NCBI RefSeq assembly: GCF_013393325.1
Contig: NZ_QJRC01000094.1
Span: 124,001-188,000 of the forward strand
Reading direction: 5' to 3'
Source: Pseudomonas hunanensis
GTDB taxonomy: Bacteria > Pseudomonadota > Gammaproteobacteria > Pseudomonadales > Pseudomonadaceae
Length of the DNA: 64,000 nt
The notes beneath the pieces are model-generated. The model was given only the letters and a program-made list of their open reading frames with translations, was not told the origin of the DNA and made no database searches. The position numbers and the translations under genes are program-made. Shown here piece after piece: positions 29,701 through 39,572 of this stretch. Numbering within the stretch: the first letter of the stretch is position 1; every line of letters starts with the position of its first letter.

Positions 29701-30930
29701 GTACACCTCGTCCGCCAATTGCACTGCCGTCAGCCCAAGCAAGGCCTGACCCAACACCGGCACGAACAGCGCGGCCAGGCCTGCAATGCTAAGCCCCAAG
29801 TTCAGATAACCTTGTAAGCGTGCGTGGCGGTCGGCGATATCCTCATCCTCTGTCGACACCGCCAAAACCCGAGCGTCATCCAGTATTTTGTGGAGACGGG
29901 CTTTGCGCAGTGCGACGAACACGCCCCCCTCGACCACAAAGCAGCGGCCATCCAGCTCAAGCGGTGAACCTGTATCGTCTTGCGTGAGCTGCAAGTTCAG
30001 GGCCGTATGGAAGGCGACCCGATCACGCTCTGCGATAAAACGCTGGAAGTACTTGCGATACGCTTCGCTGCGCAAACGTACGCCAAGCGCCGTGTACAGC
30101 AGCTCCCAGGTTGCATACCCGCTCACCGGGGCATAGGGGTCCTCGGGAAACCACGCGATAACTCCTAGTAGTTCAGCGTGCTGACGCACTTCGATCACAA
30201 GTGCACCAATGACCTGCTTGCCCAGCAGCCTCAAGGTATGGCACTTCAACACAGTATTGTCGGCGGGCGACAAAGGTGCTGCGTTCACAATGCGAGCAAT
30301 ACGTTGATACGTCTGCTCGTCGATCTCACCCTTGGTCCTGGCGAGGATGGCCGCAGCGTCCAGGTTGGCGCTTGACGCCTCCTCCATGACTTCGGTGATC
30401 ACCTCGCCTTCAAGGTGCAATTTCAAGTGGTTTTGATACTGCCGCCCGATATCGAGCCGTCGGCAGAGCTCGACGAATGCCTTCACGCTCAGCGGTAGCA
30501 CCTGCCCACTCGCATCGACCAACTGTGACCCTGTAGCGAACCAGCCAGGCTGCGTTTCATTTTCGTGAAAGTTATGCAGCGCCGCTGAAAGAAGCACCTG
30601 AGTGCTGACAATTTGCGACCAATACAGTGGCAAGGAGGGCGCTATCGGCGGGTTCAGTCGCCGGGTCACCAGGGTGACCTGGGCCAAACGCAGGTCTAGC
30701 TGCGTGATCGAGTGCTCCGCGAGCGCGCTTGCAAGCAACGACTCGGCAAAGGTTTCCAGGGGGCTGATGGCTTGCAGCCGGGCGTTGAGGGCGTCCTGGG
30801 CTTTTTGTTGACGCAGCAACGCCACACGCAATAAAGCCAGGTGTTCGGCTGAAGCACCTTTGAGCCAACCTGGCAGTCGGCTGGCAATCAGCGCATCGAT
30901 GGAGTCAGCAGGTATTACAGAAGTAGCCAT
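26749..30930 (-). CDS. Large effector-like protein: toxin-like domain, leucine-rich repeats and NEL E3 ubiquitin ligase domain
   Basis: A 1393-residue protein. Residues 1 to about 550 form the DUF6543/dermonecrotic-toxin-like region, including a hydrophobic stretch FVPVLGQALLGLT. Leucine-rich repeats occupy roughly 930-1090 (NLDLRGNQLTRLPAGIEQL, LRRLELNGNPVGLLP). The C-terminal 300 residues look like the NEL ligase of IpaH/SspH effectors, with catalytic-type Cys1198 and Asp1200 in RSCSDELL (C-x-D). NEL enzymes ubiquitinate host proteins after delivery into eukaryotic cells. ATG at 30930 is preferred over TTG at 30969. No secretion signal or type III genes are visible. It is paralogous to the broken gene at 1-1911. 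Confidence 0.9.
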   Translation of the reverse strand: MATSVIPADSIDALIASRLPGWLKGASAEHLALLRVALLRQQKAQDALNARLQAISPLETFAESLLASALAEHSITQLDLRLAQVTLVTRRLNPPIAPSLPLYWSQIVSTQVLLSAALHNFHENETQPGWFATGSQLVDASGQVLPLSVKAFVELCRRLDIGRQYQNHLKLHLEGEVITEVMEEASSANLDAAAILARTKGEIDEQTYQRIARIVNAAPLSPADNTVLKCHTLRLLGKQVIGALVIEVRQHAELLGVIAWFPEDPYAPVSGYATWELLYTALGVRLRSEAYRKYFQRFIAERDRVAFHTALNLQLTQDDTGSPLELDGRCFVVEGGVFVALRKARLHKILDDARVLAVSTEDEDIADRHARLQGYLNLGLSIAGLAALFVPVLGQALLGLTAVQLADEVYEGYQDWQLGDRNAALGHLFNVAETVALGAVTAAGTAALGKLAQRVARVDAMVPVSLEDGQLRLCDPALSAYQHDGVNLIVGQAATENGRTLRRLHDATYEVSEHSDGTLRIHHPTRPGAYVPALEHNGAGGWVHEFEQPQCWQDAAYMVRRLASRTAQVSDEAASVALQVTGFDADCLRRLLLENAPPPARLLDALERQQLHHDYPALRGGAFEELFNERQVNPQAADHLLMRNFPSLSHRCAWEIVEGANSDELESLTSAGRVPLALAERARWAVRDSRIDRACAGLRQASAANDDSARLARGLIDAIAPWPAGVEVELPTADQGGLLQALMRQLDSRQLQLLGGSQMTESALGERLGREALADREAAARLIGLAQVGQGIRPPVRLYDGRLGYPLSGHLSGTRQALRRTLNHVFPVMSSEQLELYLRDLAQRGIDPWNHVSQLLRAKFSLKQALQSWRNETGLNIIRRLRRIKVARRIMASWQRMNPGELTGDYHLTIAGDRVGDLPSLPENVAFDHITHLTLRDMRMAALDAGFLARFSKVRNLDLRGNQLTRLPAGIEQLAELRNLRLGGNRIVLSSDDNLRLSQLVGLRRLELNGNPVGLLPPLTSFPLLRRLSLRNTGLGNLPAELARHGNLELLDMRGNQIQTLPEALSMLPLRLLGGLELHDNPLSDETLQRLQLARAAAGASERTQATHLSIDASDATPWLSGFTAAQREVRLARWNLLRQEDGASDLFQFIADLQDLREYHARPRDLQARVWHILEACEQHAEVRASLFEQASRPRSCSDELLLTLSELEVGAMASRAASASSGLQRERALVMLGRSLSRLDKVNAIAARHIAHYYSDDPVEVYLAYRVKLAESLDLPAQPEHMAYESVSGVSHKDLESARSEVLREETPQSLAQALADRSFWQDYLSSHQSARFSRMNEPFQQRLDTLLEQSEALSDHDYLMQTEQISAEREAAQRQLFLELSREAIERQGL

Positions 30931-31134
30931 CGGCAGTGTGTCCGCTTGATAAAAGCGGTAGCTGACCAAGTTATCGACCTGTTCAGGCCATACTTATGTA
31001 ATGGAGACACAGCTTGACGGGCGATTCGTGCCTCCCGATCAAATGACTTTGACGCAGCGGCCGCTTATTCACTGCCTGCCAAACCTGCACACTGGCCATC
31101 ACACGAACTTCCCCAACTTTCCAGGAGTAACCCC

Positions 31135-31938
31135 ATGAGCGTTCCTTCATTCGGCCTCGGTACCTTCCGCCTGACCGGCCAAGCCGTCATCGATTCGGTC
31201 AAATCGGCACTGGCGCTGGGCTACCGCGTCATCGACACCGCACAGATCTACAAGAACGAAGCCGATGTTGGCCAGGCTATCGCCGAAAGCGGTGTACCGC
31301 GCAGCGAGCTGTTCATCACCACCAAGATCTGGGTCGACAACTATGCCGCCGACAAGCTGATACCCAGCCTGCGCGAAAGCCTGGAAAAACTGCGCACCGA
31401 CTACGTCGACCTGCTGCTGATCCACTGGCCAGCGCCGGGCAACGGCGTTGAACTTACCGAATACATGACGGCCTTGGCCGACGCCAAGAAACTAGGCCTG
31501 ACCCGCCAGATCGGTGTCTCGAACTTCAACATCGAACTCACCCGCCAGGCGATTGAAGTAGTCGGCAAAGGCGAAATCGCCACCAACCAGATCGAACTCA
31601 GCCCATACCTGCAGAACAGAAAGCTGACCGCGTTCCTGAAGGAACAGGGCATCACCGTGACCTCTTACATGACCCTGGCCTACGGCAAAGTGCTGAAAGA
31701 CCCGGCCCTGGCCGAGATCGCCGCCAAGCACAAAGCCACCGTCGCCCAAGTAGCCCTCGCCTGGGCACTGCAACTGGGCTTCGCCGTGATCCCATCGTCG
31801 ACCAAGCGTGAGAACCTGGCCAGCAACCTGCTAGCCCGCGACCTGAAGCTGGACGCCGACGACATGGCACGAATCGCCACCCTCGAGCGTAATGGACGCG
31901 AAGTCAGCCCTGACGGACTGGCGCCGATCTGGGACTGA
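31135..31938 (+). CDS. dkgB: 2,5-diketo-D-gluconate reductase B-like aldo-keto reductase
   Basis: A 267-residue NADPH-dependent aldo-keto reductase. The catalytic tetrad is visible as Asp34 and Tyr39 (DTAQIYKNE), Lys64 (TTKIW) and His97 (LIHWPAP). Further conserved segments are IGVSNFN and IPSSTKRENL for cofactor binding. The length equals E. coli DkgB. It reduces 2,5-diketogluconate or, more generally, methylglyoxal and other aldehydes. AGGAG precedes ATG at 31135. It is transcribed alone, with a terminator after it. Confidence 0.92.
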   Translation: MSVPSFGLGTFRLTGQAVIDSVKSALALGYRVIDTAQIYKNEADVGQAIAESGVPRSELFITTKIWVDNYAADKLIPSLRESLEKLRTDYVDLLLIHWPAPGNGVELTEYMTALADAKKLGLTRQIGVSNFNIELTRQAIEVVGKGEIATNQIELSPYLQNRKLTAFLKEQGITVTSYMTLAYGKVLKDPALAEIAAKHKATVAQVALAWALQLGFAVIPSSTKRENLASNLLARDLKLDADDMARIATLERNGREVSPDGLAPIWD

Positions 31939-31944
31939 CAACAG

Positions 31945-31986
31945 CACGGGGGGGAGCACCGCGCGGGTGCTCGCCCTGTGGGTTTT
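31945..31986 (+). terminator. Hairpin after dkgB
   Basis: GAGCACC (31954-31960) and GGTGCTC (31966-31972) pair around GCGCG, extended by flanking GGG/CCC, and are followed by GGGTTTTG. This is a plausible rho-independent terminator. Confidence 0.6.
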
Positions 31987-32018
31987 GCGCTGACCAGTTG
32001 CTGGCAGTGGCTGGCCAG

Positions 32019-32492
32019 TCAAAAACGCACCCCCACATTGACCATCCCCGCCGCTGCCCCCAGCACCACGAATTCCGCCCCCAGCGGCCCCCAGTGCACG
32101 CCAAACGACGGAATGATCACCGGCGCAATACCAAAATGGTTCAACGGGATCTTGTCGTCGTACTCACCCTTGTAGCCTTCTATCAGCCCCCCGCTCAACT
32201 TCACGTACACGGGATAACGGTCGTTTTCCCAGACCTTGCCCAGGTAGGCATAGTACGAACGCTGGTAGAACGAGTTCTTGAACGTTGCCGCGCCCCACAG
32301 CAAACCATCCGTATAGACTCGTTCGATGCCGACCAGCTCCTGGTGGTTGTTGTGATCCGGGTCATGGCTCCAGTGCTTGGTGTAGGCGCTGGTCTGCACG
32401 TACCAGTAATCTCCTTCACGCTCGCCATCCTCGGCGTTTGCAGCCAGACTCATGATCAGCAGCCCTACCGCTGCAAATGACGTCCTGTTCAT
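32019..32492 (-). CDS. PagP-like outer-membrane barrel (divergent lipid A palmitoyltransferase candidate)
   Basis: A 157-residue protein with a signal peptide ending AANAE, then aromatic-rich beta strands and a C-terminal phenylalanine after VGVRF, as in outer-membrane barrels. The pattern parallels E. coli PagP: an early histidine (TKHWSH), ATFKNSFYQRSYYAYLGKVWE against PagP FKDSW...GYGWE, and IAPVIIPSFGVHWGPLGAEF against its LLPLASVGYGP. PagP's catalytic Asp-Ser is Asn-Ser here. PagP moves palmitate from phospholipid to lipid A. ATG at 32492 has GAGG 8 bases upstream. Activity is inference. Confidence 0.7.
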   Translation of the reverse strand: MNRTSFAAVGLLIMSLAANAEDGEREGDYWYVQTSAYTKHWSHDPDHNNHQELVGIERVYTDGLLWGAATFKNSFYQRSYYAYLGKVWENDRYPVYVKLSGGLIEGYKGEYDDKIPLNHFGIAPVIIPSFGVHWGPLGAEFVVLGAAAGMVNVGVRF

Positions 32493-32692
32493 GTTCAACG
32501 CCTCATGGGTCAATCCAAAGACCCTAGCCAAGCCCAAACCATCACGCCAATGCAATGGCTTCGGGAAAGAGCTGTGCACCTACATCACCGTTGCACCTGG
32601 CGAAATTATGAAGTCCCCAGCCCAGGCATTCTCGCCACGGCGTTGAACCACTACGCTCCTACGTGCCCCTTCAACCCTTGGGAGTTACCCTG

Positions 32693-33157
32693 ATGCCCCG
32701 CCCCCCCGTTCCCCCCTTCACCCAGGAAAGTGCCATCGAAAAGGTTCGCCTTGCCGAAGATGGCTGGAATGGCCGCGACCCAGCCAAGGTCGCGCTCGCC
32801 TACACCCCCGACACGGTCTGGCGTAATCGCGTCGAGTTCCCCCGTGGCCGTGCCGAGGTCGAGGCGTTTCTGACCCGCAAGTGGAACCATGAACTGGAAT
32901 ACCGCCTGATCAAGGAACTGTGGGCATTCACCGGCAACCGCATTGCCGTGCGCTATGCCTACGAGTACCACGACGATAGCGGCCAGTGGTTCCGCGCGTA
33001 TGGCAACGAAAACTGGGAGTTTGCCGACGACGGCCTGATGTGCAACCGCCATTCGAGCATCAACGAGCACCCCATCAGCGAAGCCGAGCGCAAGTTCCAC
33101 TGGCCATTGGGGCGGCGCCCGGATGACCACCCCGGGCTGAGCGAACTGGGCCTCTGA
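32693..33157 (+). CDS. DUF1348 (NTF2-like) family protein
   Basis: A 154-residue soluble protein of the DUF1348 family within the SnoaL/NTF2-like fold. The run DGWNGRDPAKVALAYTPDTVWRNR, then FLTRKWNHELEYRLIKELWAF and FRAYGNENWEF, is characteristic. The function of the family is unknown; the fold has a pocket for small ligands. GGGAG lies 8 bases before ATG at 32693. Its stop codon directly abuts the stop of the convergent kinase gene with no spacing (TGATCA). Confidence 0.9.
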   Translation: MPRPPVPPFTQESAIEKVRLAEDGWNGRDPAKVALAYTPDTVWRNRVEFPRGRAEVEAFLTRKWNHELEYRLIKELWAFTGNRIAVRYAYEYHDDSGQWFRAYGNENWEFADDGLMCNRHSSINEHPISEAERKFHWPLGRRPDDHPGLSELGL

Positions 33158-34509
<1,352 letters not shown>

Positions 34510-34513
<4 letters not shown>

Positions 34514-35217
34514 CGCCTGGCGACCACGGGTGTGAACAGGTAGCCGACGTTGCGCAGGGTGCGGATCAACGGCTCATTGCCGCTGTCGGTTTCAAGCTTG
34601 CGGCGCAACCGGCTCACTTGCACGTCAACGCTGCGGTCATAGGCGTCGTAGGCTTCGCCACGGGCCAGGTCCAGCAACTGCTGGCGGCTGAGCACCCGGC
34701 GCGGATGTTCGGCAAACACCAGCAACAGCTCGAATTCACCGTTGGACAAGGGAATCATGACGTTTTCCGGCGAGCGCAGCTCGCGCCGCACCACATCCAG
34801 TTGCCAGCCGGCAAATTCGAGGGCCGAGGCATGGCTGGTTGCACCTCCCGCCCCCTCGCCGGCCCTGCGCAGCACTGCCCTCACCCGTGCCAGCAGTTCA
34901 CGGGCGGCAAACGGTTTGGTCAGGTAGTCGTCCGCCCCCAGCTCCAGGCCCACCACCCGGTCACTCAGCTCACCCATGGCGGTCAGCATGATCACCGCCA
35001 CCTTGTAATCGGCCAGCAGCCGCTGGCACAGCACCAGGCCACTGTCACCAGGCAACATCACATCGAGGATGACCAGGTCCGGCACGCGCCGCTCAAGCGC
35101 CTGCCAGAGCGCATTGCCATCACAGGCCACATCTACCTCGTAGCCATGCTGGCGAAGAAACTTCTGTAACAGGTCGAGCACCTCGACATCATCGTCGACT
35201 ATCAGCAAATGGCTCAC
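34510..35217 (-). CDS. OmpR-family response regulator
   Basis: A regulator of 235 residues with a receiver domain (acidic DDD at 8-10 region, phospho-acceptor Asp in LVILDVMLPGD, Lys in YLTKPFAA) and a C-terminal winged helix (VDVQVSRLRRKLE, IRTLRNVGYLF). GTG at 35217 is the best start for the family N-terminus SHLLIVDDD; the ribosome-binding site is weak and TTG at 35232 is an alternative. It forms an operon with the kinase and faces the divergent MlaA-family lipoprotein gene across 167 bases, which it might control. Confidence 0.93.
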
Positions 35218-35384
35218 AAAAAAGCACCGCAAACAAAGTAACCAAGCGGTACTTTACGGCCATCGCCACGCGGCCGTCATATATTTCAACCCTGTAACAA
35301 TGTGTCCGAGCAGAGACAATCCAGACATTCCCAGGCAAGAAAAACCGGGCAGCATCGCCGCCAGTTCTTGCCAGGAATGCACCT

Positions 35385-36167
35385 ATGTCCCGTTCATCCT
35401 CCACCTCCCGCTCGGCGCGCTCTGCCGCGCTGGCATTGTCGCTGCTCATGGCCGCAGGCTGCAGCCAGCGCGCCCCGGCCAGCATGGCCTGCGGCCCTGT
35501 TGCCTATCAGGTCAGTGACCCGGCGGAGCCCGCAAACCGCGTGGTGTTTGCCTTCAATCGCACGGTCGATGACTACCTGCTGACCCCTGTCGCCCGGGGC
35601 TACTCTGCGCTGCCAGATTTTGCCCAGCAGGGCGTGCACAACTTCGCCAGTAACTTCGGGGAGCCCAAGGTGTTCGCCAACGACCTGCTGCAAGGCAATG
35701 GCGAACGGGCAATGACCAGCCTTACCCGCTTCATCTTCAACACCACGCTCGGTGTGGCGGGGTTGGTCGATGTGTCCGGCAAGATGGAGCTGAGCCAACA
35801 CCGCTCGGACTTCGGCCAGACCTTCGGCGTTTGGGGCATCGGCAATGGCCCCATCGTCGAGCTGCCGCTGCTGGGCTCGCACAATCTGCGTGACGCCACC
35901 GGCACGGTCTTGAGCATGGCGGTGGACCCGTTCGGCGATCACAGCGATACAGTCGATACACTCACTACCGTGGCCACTGCCGGGCACGTCGTGGACGGCC
36001 GCGCTGCCGCGCTACCGGTGACCGACTTGCTGCACACCTGGCCCGATTACTACCTGGCAATGCGCGATTACACCGCGCAACAGCGCAGTAACCTGGTGGC
36101 GCAAGGCAAGGCAGGCGAACCTGGTACGTGGCAAGCCAAGTGCCCGCAGGTACCCGGCCATGAATGA
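35385..36167 (+). CDS. MlaA/VacJ-family outer-membrane lipoprotein
   Basis: A 260-residue lipoprotein with lipobox LMAAGC near residue 26. The family signatures DPAEPANRVVFAFNRTVD, FASNFGEPKVFANDLLQG, and RFIFNTTLGVAGLVDVSGKM with DFGQTFGVWG are all present. MlaA proteins sit in the outer membrane with porins and remove phospholipids from the outer leaflet for retrograde transport. No mla ABC genes are nearby, so this may be a second family copy. It is divergent from the OmpR-type regulator and overlaps the following small gene. Confidence 0.93.
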   Translation: MSRSSSTSRSARSAALALSLLMAAGCSQRAPASMACGPVAYQVSDPAEPANRVVFAFNRTVDDYLLTPVARGYSALPDFAQQGVHNFASNFGEPKVFANDLLQGNGERAMTSLTRFIFNTTLGVAGLVDVSGKMELSQHRSDFGQTFGVWGIGNGPIVELPLLGSHNLRDATGTVLSMAVDPFGDHSDTVDTLTTVATAGHVVDGRAAALPVTDLLHTWPDYYLAMRDYTAQQRSNLVAQGKAGEPGTWQAKCPQVPGHE

Positions 36168-36390
36168 TGCCCACGCCGCCATGCTGCTGTTCCGGCGCCT
36201 GGAGGGTGCCGCCCGGCAACCGCTGTTGCTGCACGAACTGGAGGCCCGGGTGTCTGCCGATGGCCGCAATCTGGTCCTCAGCCGCTATCGCGAACGCTAT
36301 ACCGCCGAGGGTGAGCCCTACCGGCACGAGGCTCACCGCAGCGTACCGATCGCTGCGTTGCTGCGCTGGATGGCAAGGCACGAACGGTAA
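36160..36390 (+). CDS. Small hypothetical protein overlapping the MlaA-family gene
   Basis: A 76-residue basic, arginine-rich soluble protein (YRERYTAEGEPYRHEAHRSV). Its ATG at 36160 lies within the last codons of the MlaA-family gene (8-base overlap), so it is probably translated by coupling. I recognise no domain. Confidence 0.6.
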   Translation: MNDAHAAMLLFRRLEGAARQPLLLHELEARVSADGRNLVLSRYRERYTAEGEPYRHEAHRSVPIAALLRWMARHER

Positions 36391-36530
36391 AAAGGCCTTA
36401 CGGGCACGGATGCCGCACAGATGCCCGAAACGCGGCAGTGGCTGCCTGTTCGGCGTGAGACAGGCAACCCAGGCACTGGCTAACCTGCGGCGGCAATGCC
36501 TTGCTCCCTTGCCACAGAAGAACCTTGCCC

Positions 36531-37763
36531 ATGACAACCTCTACCGCCTCCATGGCCACCGCCACGCCTGCCGACCAGCCTCAGGGCTTCGCGGTCCGTA
36601 TCGTCGGTGCCGCCGCATTCGCCCACTTGCTCAACGACTTGATCCAGGCCGTACTGCCGTCGATCTACCCGATGCTGAAAAGCGATTTCGCGCTGAGCTT
36701 CGCCCAGATCGGCTGGATCGCCTTGATCTACCAGGTGACCGCCTCGCTGCTGCAACCTTGGGTCGGCATGTTCACCGACAAGCACCCACAACCCTACCTG
36801 CTGCCGGCCGGCATGTTGGTGACACTGGTGGGCATCGCCCTGCTCGCCTTTGCCGGCAGCTATGAAATGCTGCTGGTGGCGGCCGCCGTGGTCGGCGTGG
36901 GCTCGGCGACCTTCCACCCCGAAGCCTCGAGGGTGGCCAGGATGGCCTCCGGCGGGCGCTTCGGCACCGCGCAATCCGCCTTTCAGGTCGGCGGCAATAC
37001 CGGCTCGGCCCTCGGCCCGCTGCTCACCGCCGCCGTCGTCATTCCGCACGGCCAGCCAGCCATTGCCTGGTTCATGCTCGCAGCCGCGCTGGCGGTAATG
37101 GTGCTGCTGCGGGTGACCGGCTGGAGCGTGCGTCACGGCCAGGCCCGGCTCAAGACCTTCGCCAGCCAGCAGGCGCCCGGGTTGTCGCGCAACGCCATGT
37201 GGCGCGCGGTGGTGGTGATCGCCGTGCTGATGTTCGCCAAGTTCGTCTACATCGCTTCGTTCACCAACTTCTTCACCTTCTACCTCATCGAGCATTTCGG
37301 CCTGAGCGTGCAACACAGCCAGCTGTACCTGTTCGTGTTCCTCGCAGCCGTGGCGCTGGGCACCTTTGCCGGCGGCCCGGTGGGTGACCGTATCGGGCGC
37401 AAGGCAGTGATCTGGGTCTCGTTCCTCGGCGTGGCGCCCTTCGCACTTGCCCTGCCCCATGCCAACCTGGCCTGGACAGCGGTACTGGCAGTGGCCATCG
37501 GCCTGGTGATGTCCTCGGCTTTCGCAGCGCTGGTGGTGTATGCCCAGGAGGCAGTGCCAGGCCGGGTCGGCATGGTCTCGGGAGTGATGTTCGGGCTGAT
37601 GTTCGGCATCAGCGGTATCGGTGCCGCCGGCCTCGGCGAGCTGGCCGACCGGTATGGCATCGAGTGGGTGTACCAGGCCATCGCCTTCCTGCCGCTGCTG
37701 GGGCTGGCCACCGCGCTGCTGCCGGCTACCCGCTCACAAGCCCGGCCCAGCCGTTGCTGCTAA
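36531..37763 (+). CDS. fsr: Fosmidomycin-resistance type MFS exporter
   Basis: A 410-residue MFS permease with about twelve helices. FAHLLNDLIQAVLPSIYPML, SLLQPWVGMFTDKHPQPY and GVGSATFHPEASRVARMASGGR are the signatures of the Fsr family, which exports fosmidomycin in E. coli. The natural substrate is unknown. ATG at 36531 is chosen because earlier in-frame codons lack a ribosome-binding site. An AraC-type gene follows 36 bases later on the same strand and may be its regulator. Confidence 0.93.
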   Translation: MTTSTASMATATPADQPQGFAVRIVGAAAFAHLLNDLIQAVLPSIYPMLKSDFALSFAQIGWIALIYQVTASLLQPWVGMFTDKHPQPYLLPAGMLVTLVGIALLAFAGSYEMLLVAAAVVGVGSATFHPEASRVARMASGGRFGTAQSAFQVGGNTGSALGPLLTAAVVIPHGQPAIAWFMLAAALAVMVLLRVTGWSVRHGQARLKTFASQQAPGLSRNAMWRAVVVIAVLMFAKFVYIASFTNFFTFYLIEHFGLSVQHSQLYLFVFLAAVALGTFAGGPVGDRIGRKAVIWVSFLGVAPFALALPHANLAWTAVLAVAIGLVMSSAFAALVVYAQEAVPGRVGMVSGVMFGLMFGISGIGAAGLGELADRYGIEWVYQAIAFLPLLGLATALLPATRSQARPSRCC

Positions 37764-37799
37764 AGTGGCGCTGCCAGGCTGCATCTAGACGAGGACACG

Positions 37800-38573
37800 A
37801 TGGTAAAGCCGCAGCGTGAATTGCTGGTGGAGGTCGATGGGTGGACCTGGGAAGTGGGTAGCCGCGCGACGGACTACCCGAGCGACTGGTTCATCGAGCC
37901 CCATCACCATGCCAAGCATCAACTGATCTATGCCATCAAAGGCCTGATGATCGTCGAGTCCGGCAACGAATGCTGGACTGTGCCGCCCAGCCGCGGTGTA
38001 TGGATGCCTTGCGGCCAGGTGCACGCCATCCGCTGTGTCGGTGATGTGAAAATGCGCAGCGTGTTCGTGCGCACCGACGCGGCGGCGGGCCTGCCCCTGC
38101 AGAGCAAGGCCATCAGCATTTCGCCGCTGCTCAGTGAGCTGATCAAGGCCTCGGTGGGCTTTACCGCGCCGTTTGCCGAGGACTCGCGAGAAGCCCGGGT
38201 GATGCGCCTGATCCTCGACGAAATCTGCGTACTGCCCACCTTGCCGCTGAAGCTGTCGCAGCCCAGCGACAAACGCTTGCGGGTGATCTGCTCGGCGTTG
38301 CATGAACGGCCCGACGATAATGCCACCGTAGCCGACTGGGGCCTGTATCTGGGGGTGGACGAAAAGACCATCCAACGGTTATTCCGCAAGGAAACCGGCA
38401 TGACCTTCGGCCAGTGGCGCCAACAGGCGCGACTGATGCAGGCGCTGGAACGGATTGCCCTGGGCGAGCGGATCATCGATGTGGCGGGCGCACTGGGGTA
38501 TGACAGCCCCAGTGCCTTCGCCAGCATGTTCAAGCGCCAGTTCGGCACTACGCCGAGCCAGTTCTTCAAATAG
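37800..38573 (+). CDS. AraC-family regulator with N-terminal cupin
   Basis: A 257-residue regulator. The N-terminal cupin holds PHHHAKHQLIYAIKGLM and the C-terminus has the AraC helix-turn-helix pair (VADWGLYLGVDEKTIQRLFRK, then IIDVAGALGYDSPSAFASMF). It resembles the NimR/YdeO-type group that controls adjacent drug exporters. It follows the Fsr-like gene by 36 bases and is likely co-transcribed. A 14-base perfect palindrome overlaps its stop codon. Confidence 0.93.
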   Translation: MVKPQRELLVEVDGWTWEVGSRATDYPSDWFIEPHHHAKHQLIYAIKGLMIVESGNECWTVPPSRGVWMPCGQVHAIRCVGDVKMRSVFVRTDAAAGLPLQSKAISISPLLSELIKASVGFTAPFAEDSREARVMRLILDEICVLPTLPLKLSQPSDKRLRVICSALHERPDDNATVADWGLYLGVDEKTIQRLFRKETGMTFGQWRQQARLMQALERIALGERIIDVAGALGYDSPSAFASMFKRQFGTTPSQFFK

Positions 38574-38584
38574 CCTGCAGGCTA
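38571..38584. repeat. 14-base perfect palindrome at the AraC stop codon
   Basis: TAGCCTGCAGGCTA is fully self-complementary and includes the TAG stop. It sits in the 22-base gap between convergent genes. It may be chance or a 3' hairpin element. Confidence 0.4.
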
Positions 38585-38595
38585 TAAAGCCATCC

Positions 38596-39558
38596 TCAGT
38601 CAACAGCCTGGGGCTCGAACACAGTCACCGCCCGCGCATCCACCGGTTTGGGCAGCAGCCCTTCACGGTAGAAGGCATCGGCAATACGCTGCTGCTCACC
38701 CAGGTGGTCCAGTTGCACCGGCTGCACGTCATAGCTGCGCCGGCCATTGGCCTGCTGCACCGTGGCGCTGTCCAGGTTGCCCCACAACGGTCCCAGCACC
38801 CGGGCCGCCGCGGCAGGGTTGGCCTTGGTCCAGGTACCGATCTCGCGCAGCGCCTGATACACCTGCTGAAGCACTTCAGGGTGCGCCGTGGCGTAGTCGC
38901 TGCCGGCCAGATAGTAACGCTGGTAACTCGCCAGCTCGCTGCCATCGGCCAGAATGCGTGCATTCTGCTGACGCTGGGCACTGGCCACGTAAGGGTCCCA
39001 GGTGACCCAGGCATCAACCTTGCCATTCTCGAAGGCCGCGCGGCCATCGGCAGGGATCAGGTACGCCGGGGTGATGTCCTTGAAACTCAAGCCGGCCTTG
39101 GCCAGGGCCTGGATCAACAGGTAGTGGCTACCCGCCGCCTTGGTCACCGCCACGCGCTTGCCCTTGAGATCGGCCAGTGTCCTGAGCGGCGAGTCGGCCG
39201 GAACCAGGATGGCCTGGGCCGAAGGGGACGGTGCCTCACGGGCAAAATAGGTGAGCTTGGCGCCGGCTGCCTGGGTGAACACCGGCACTGTATCGGCCAC
39301 GTCCGCCGACAGGTCGACATTGCCCAGGTTCAGTGCCTCCAGCAACGGCAAACCACTGGGGAACTCATGCCAGCTGACGCGAATGCCTTCGGCTTGCAGG
39401 CGCTGCTCCAGCGTGCCGCGTGCCTTGAGCAAGGTCAGCAGGGTGGAGGATTTCTGGTAACCGATGCGCAGGGTCTGCTCGGCGCTGGCAAGCGACGGCA
39501 GCAGGCCACCGAGCAGCAGGCCCAGGGCCAGGTGGCGCAGGCGTTTGCGGTGCAGCAT
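38596..39558 (-). CDS. SsuA-like aliphatic sulfonate binding protein (second of a tandem pair)
   Basis: A 320-residue periplasmic binding protein with a signal peptide ending ASAEQ. TLRIGYQKSSTLLTLLKARG, LNLGNVDLSADVADTVPVFTQAAG and VDAWVTWDPYVASAQ are typical of the SsuA/TauA/nitrate-binding family. ATG at 39558 has GGAG 7 bases upstream. It starts 14 bases after the stop of a related binding protein, so the two form an operon. Neither permease nor ATPase genes are present. Sulfonates or sulfate esters are the likely ligands. Confidence 0.9.
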   Translation of the reverse strand: MLHRKRLRHLALGLLLGGLLPSLASAEQTLRIGYQKSSTLLTLLKARGTLEQRLQAEGIRVSWHEFPSGLPLLEALNLGNVDLSADVADTVPVFTQAAGAKLTYFAREAPSPSAQAILVPADSPLRTLADLKGKRVAVTKAAGSHYLLIQALAKAGLSFKDITPAYLIPADGRAAFENGKVDAWVTWDPYVASAQRQQNARILADGSELASYQRYYLAGSDYATAHPEVLQQVYQALREIGTWTKANPAAAARVLGPLWGNLDSATVQQANGRRSYDVQPVQLDHLGEQQRIADAFYREGLLPKPVDARAVTVFEPQAVD

Positions 39559-39572
39559 GGGGTGTCTCCAGG

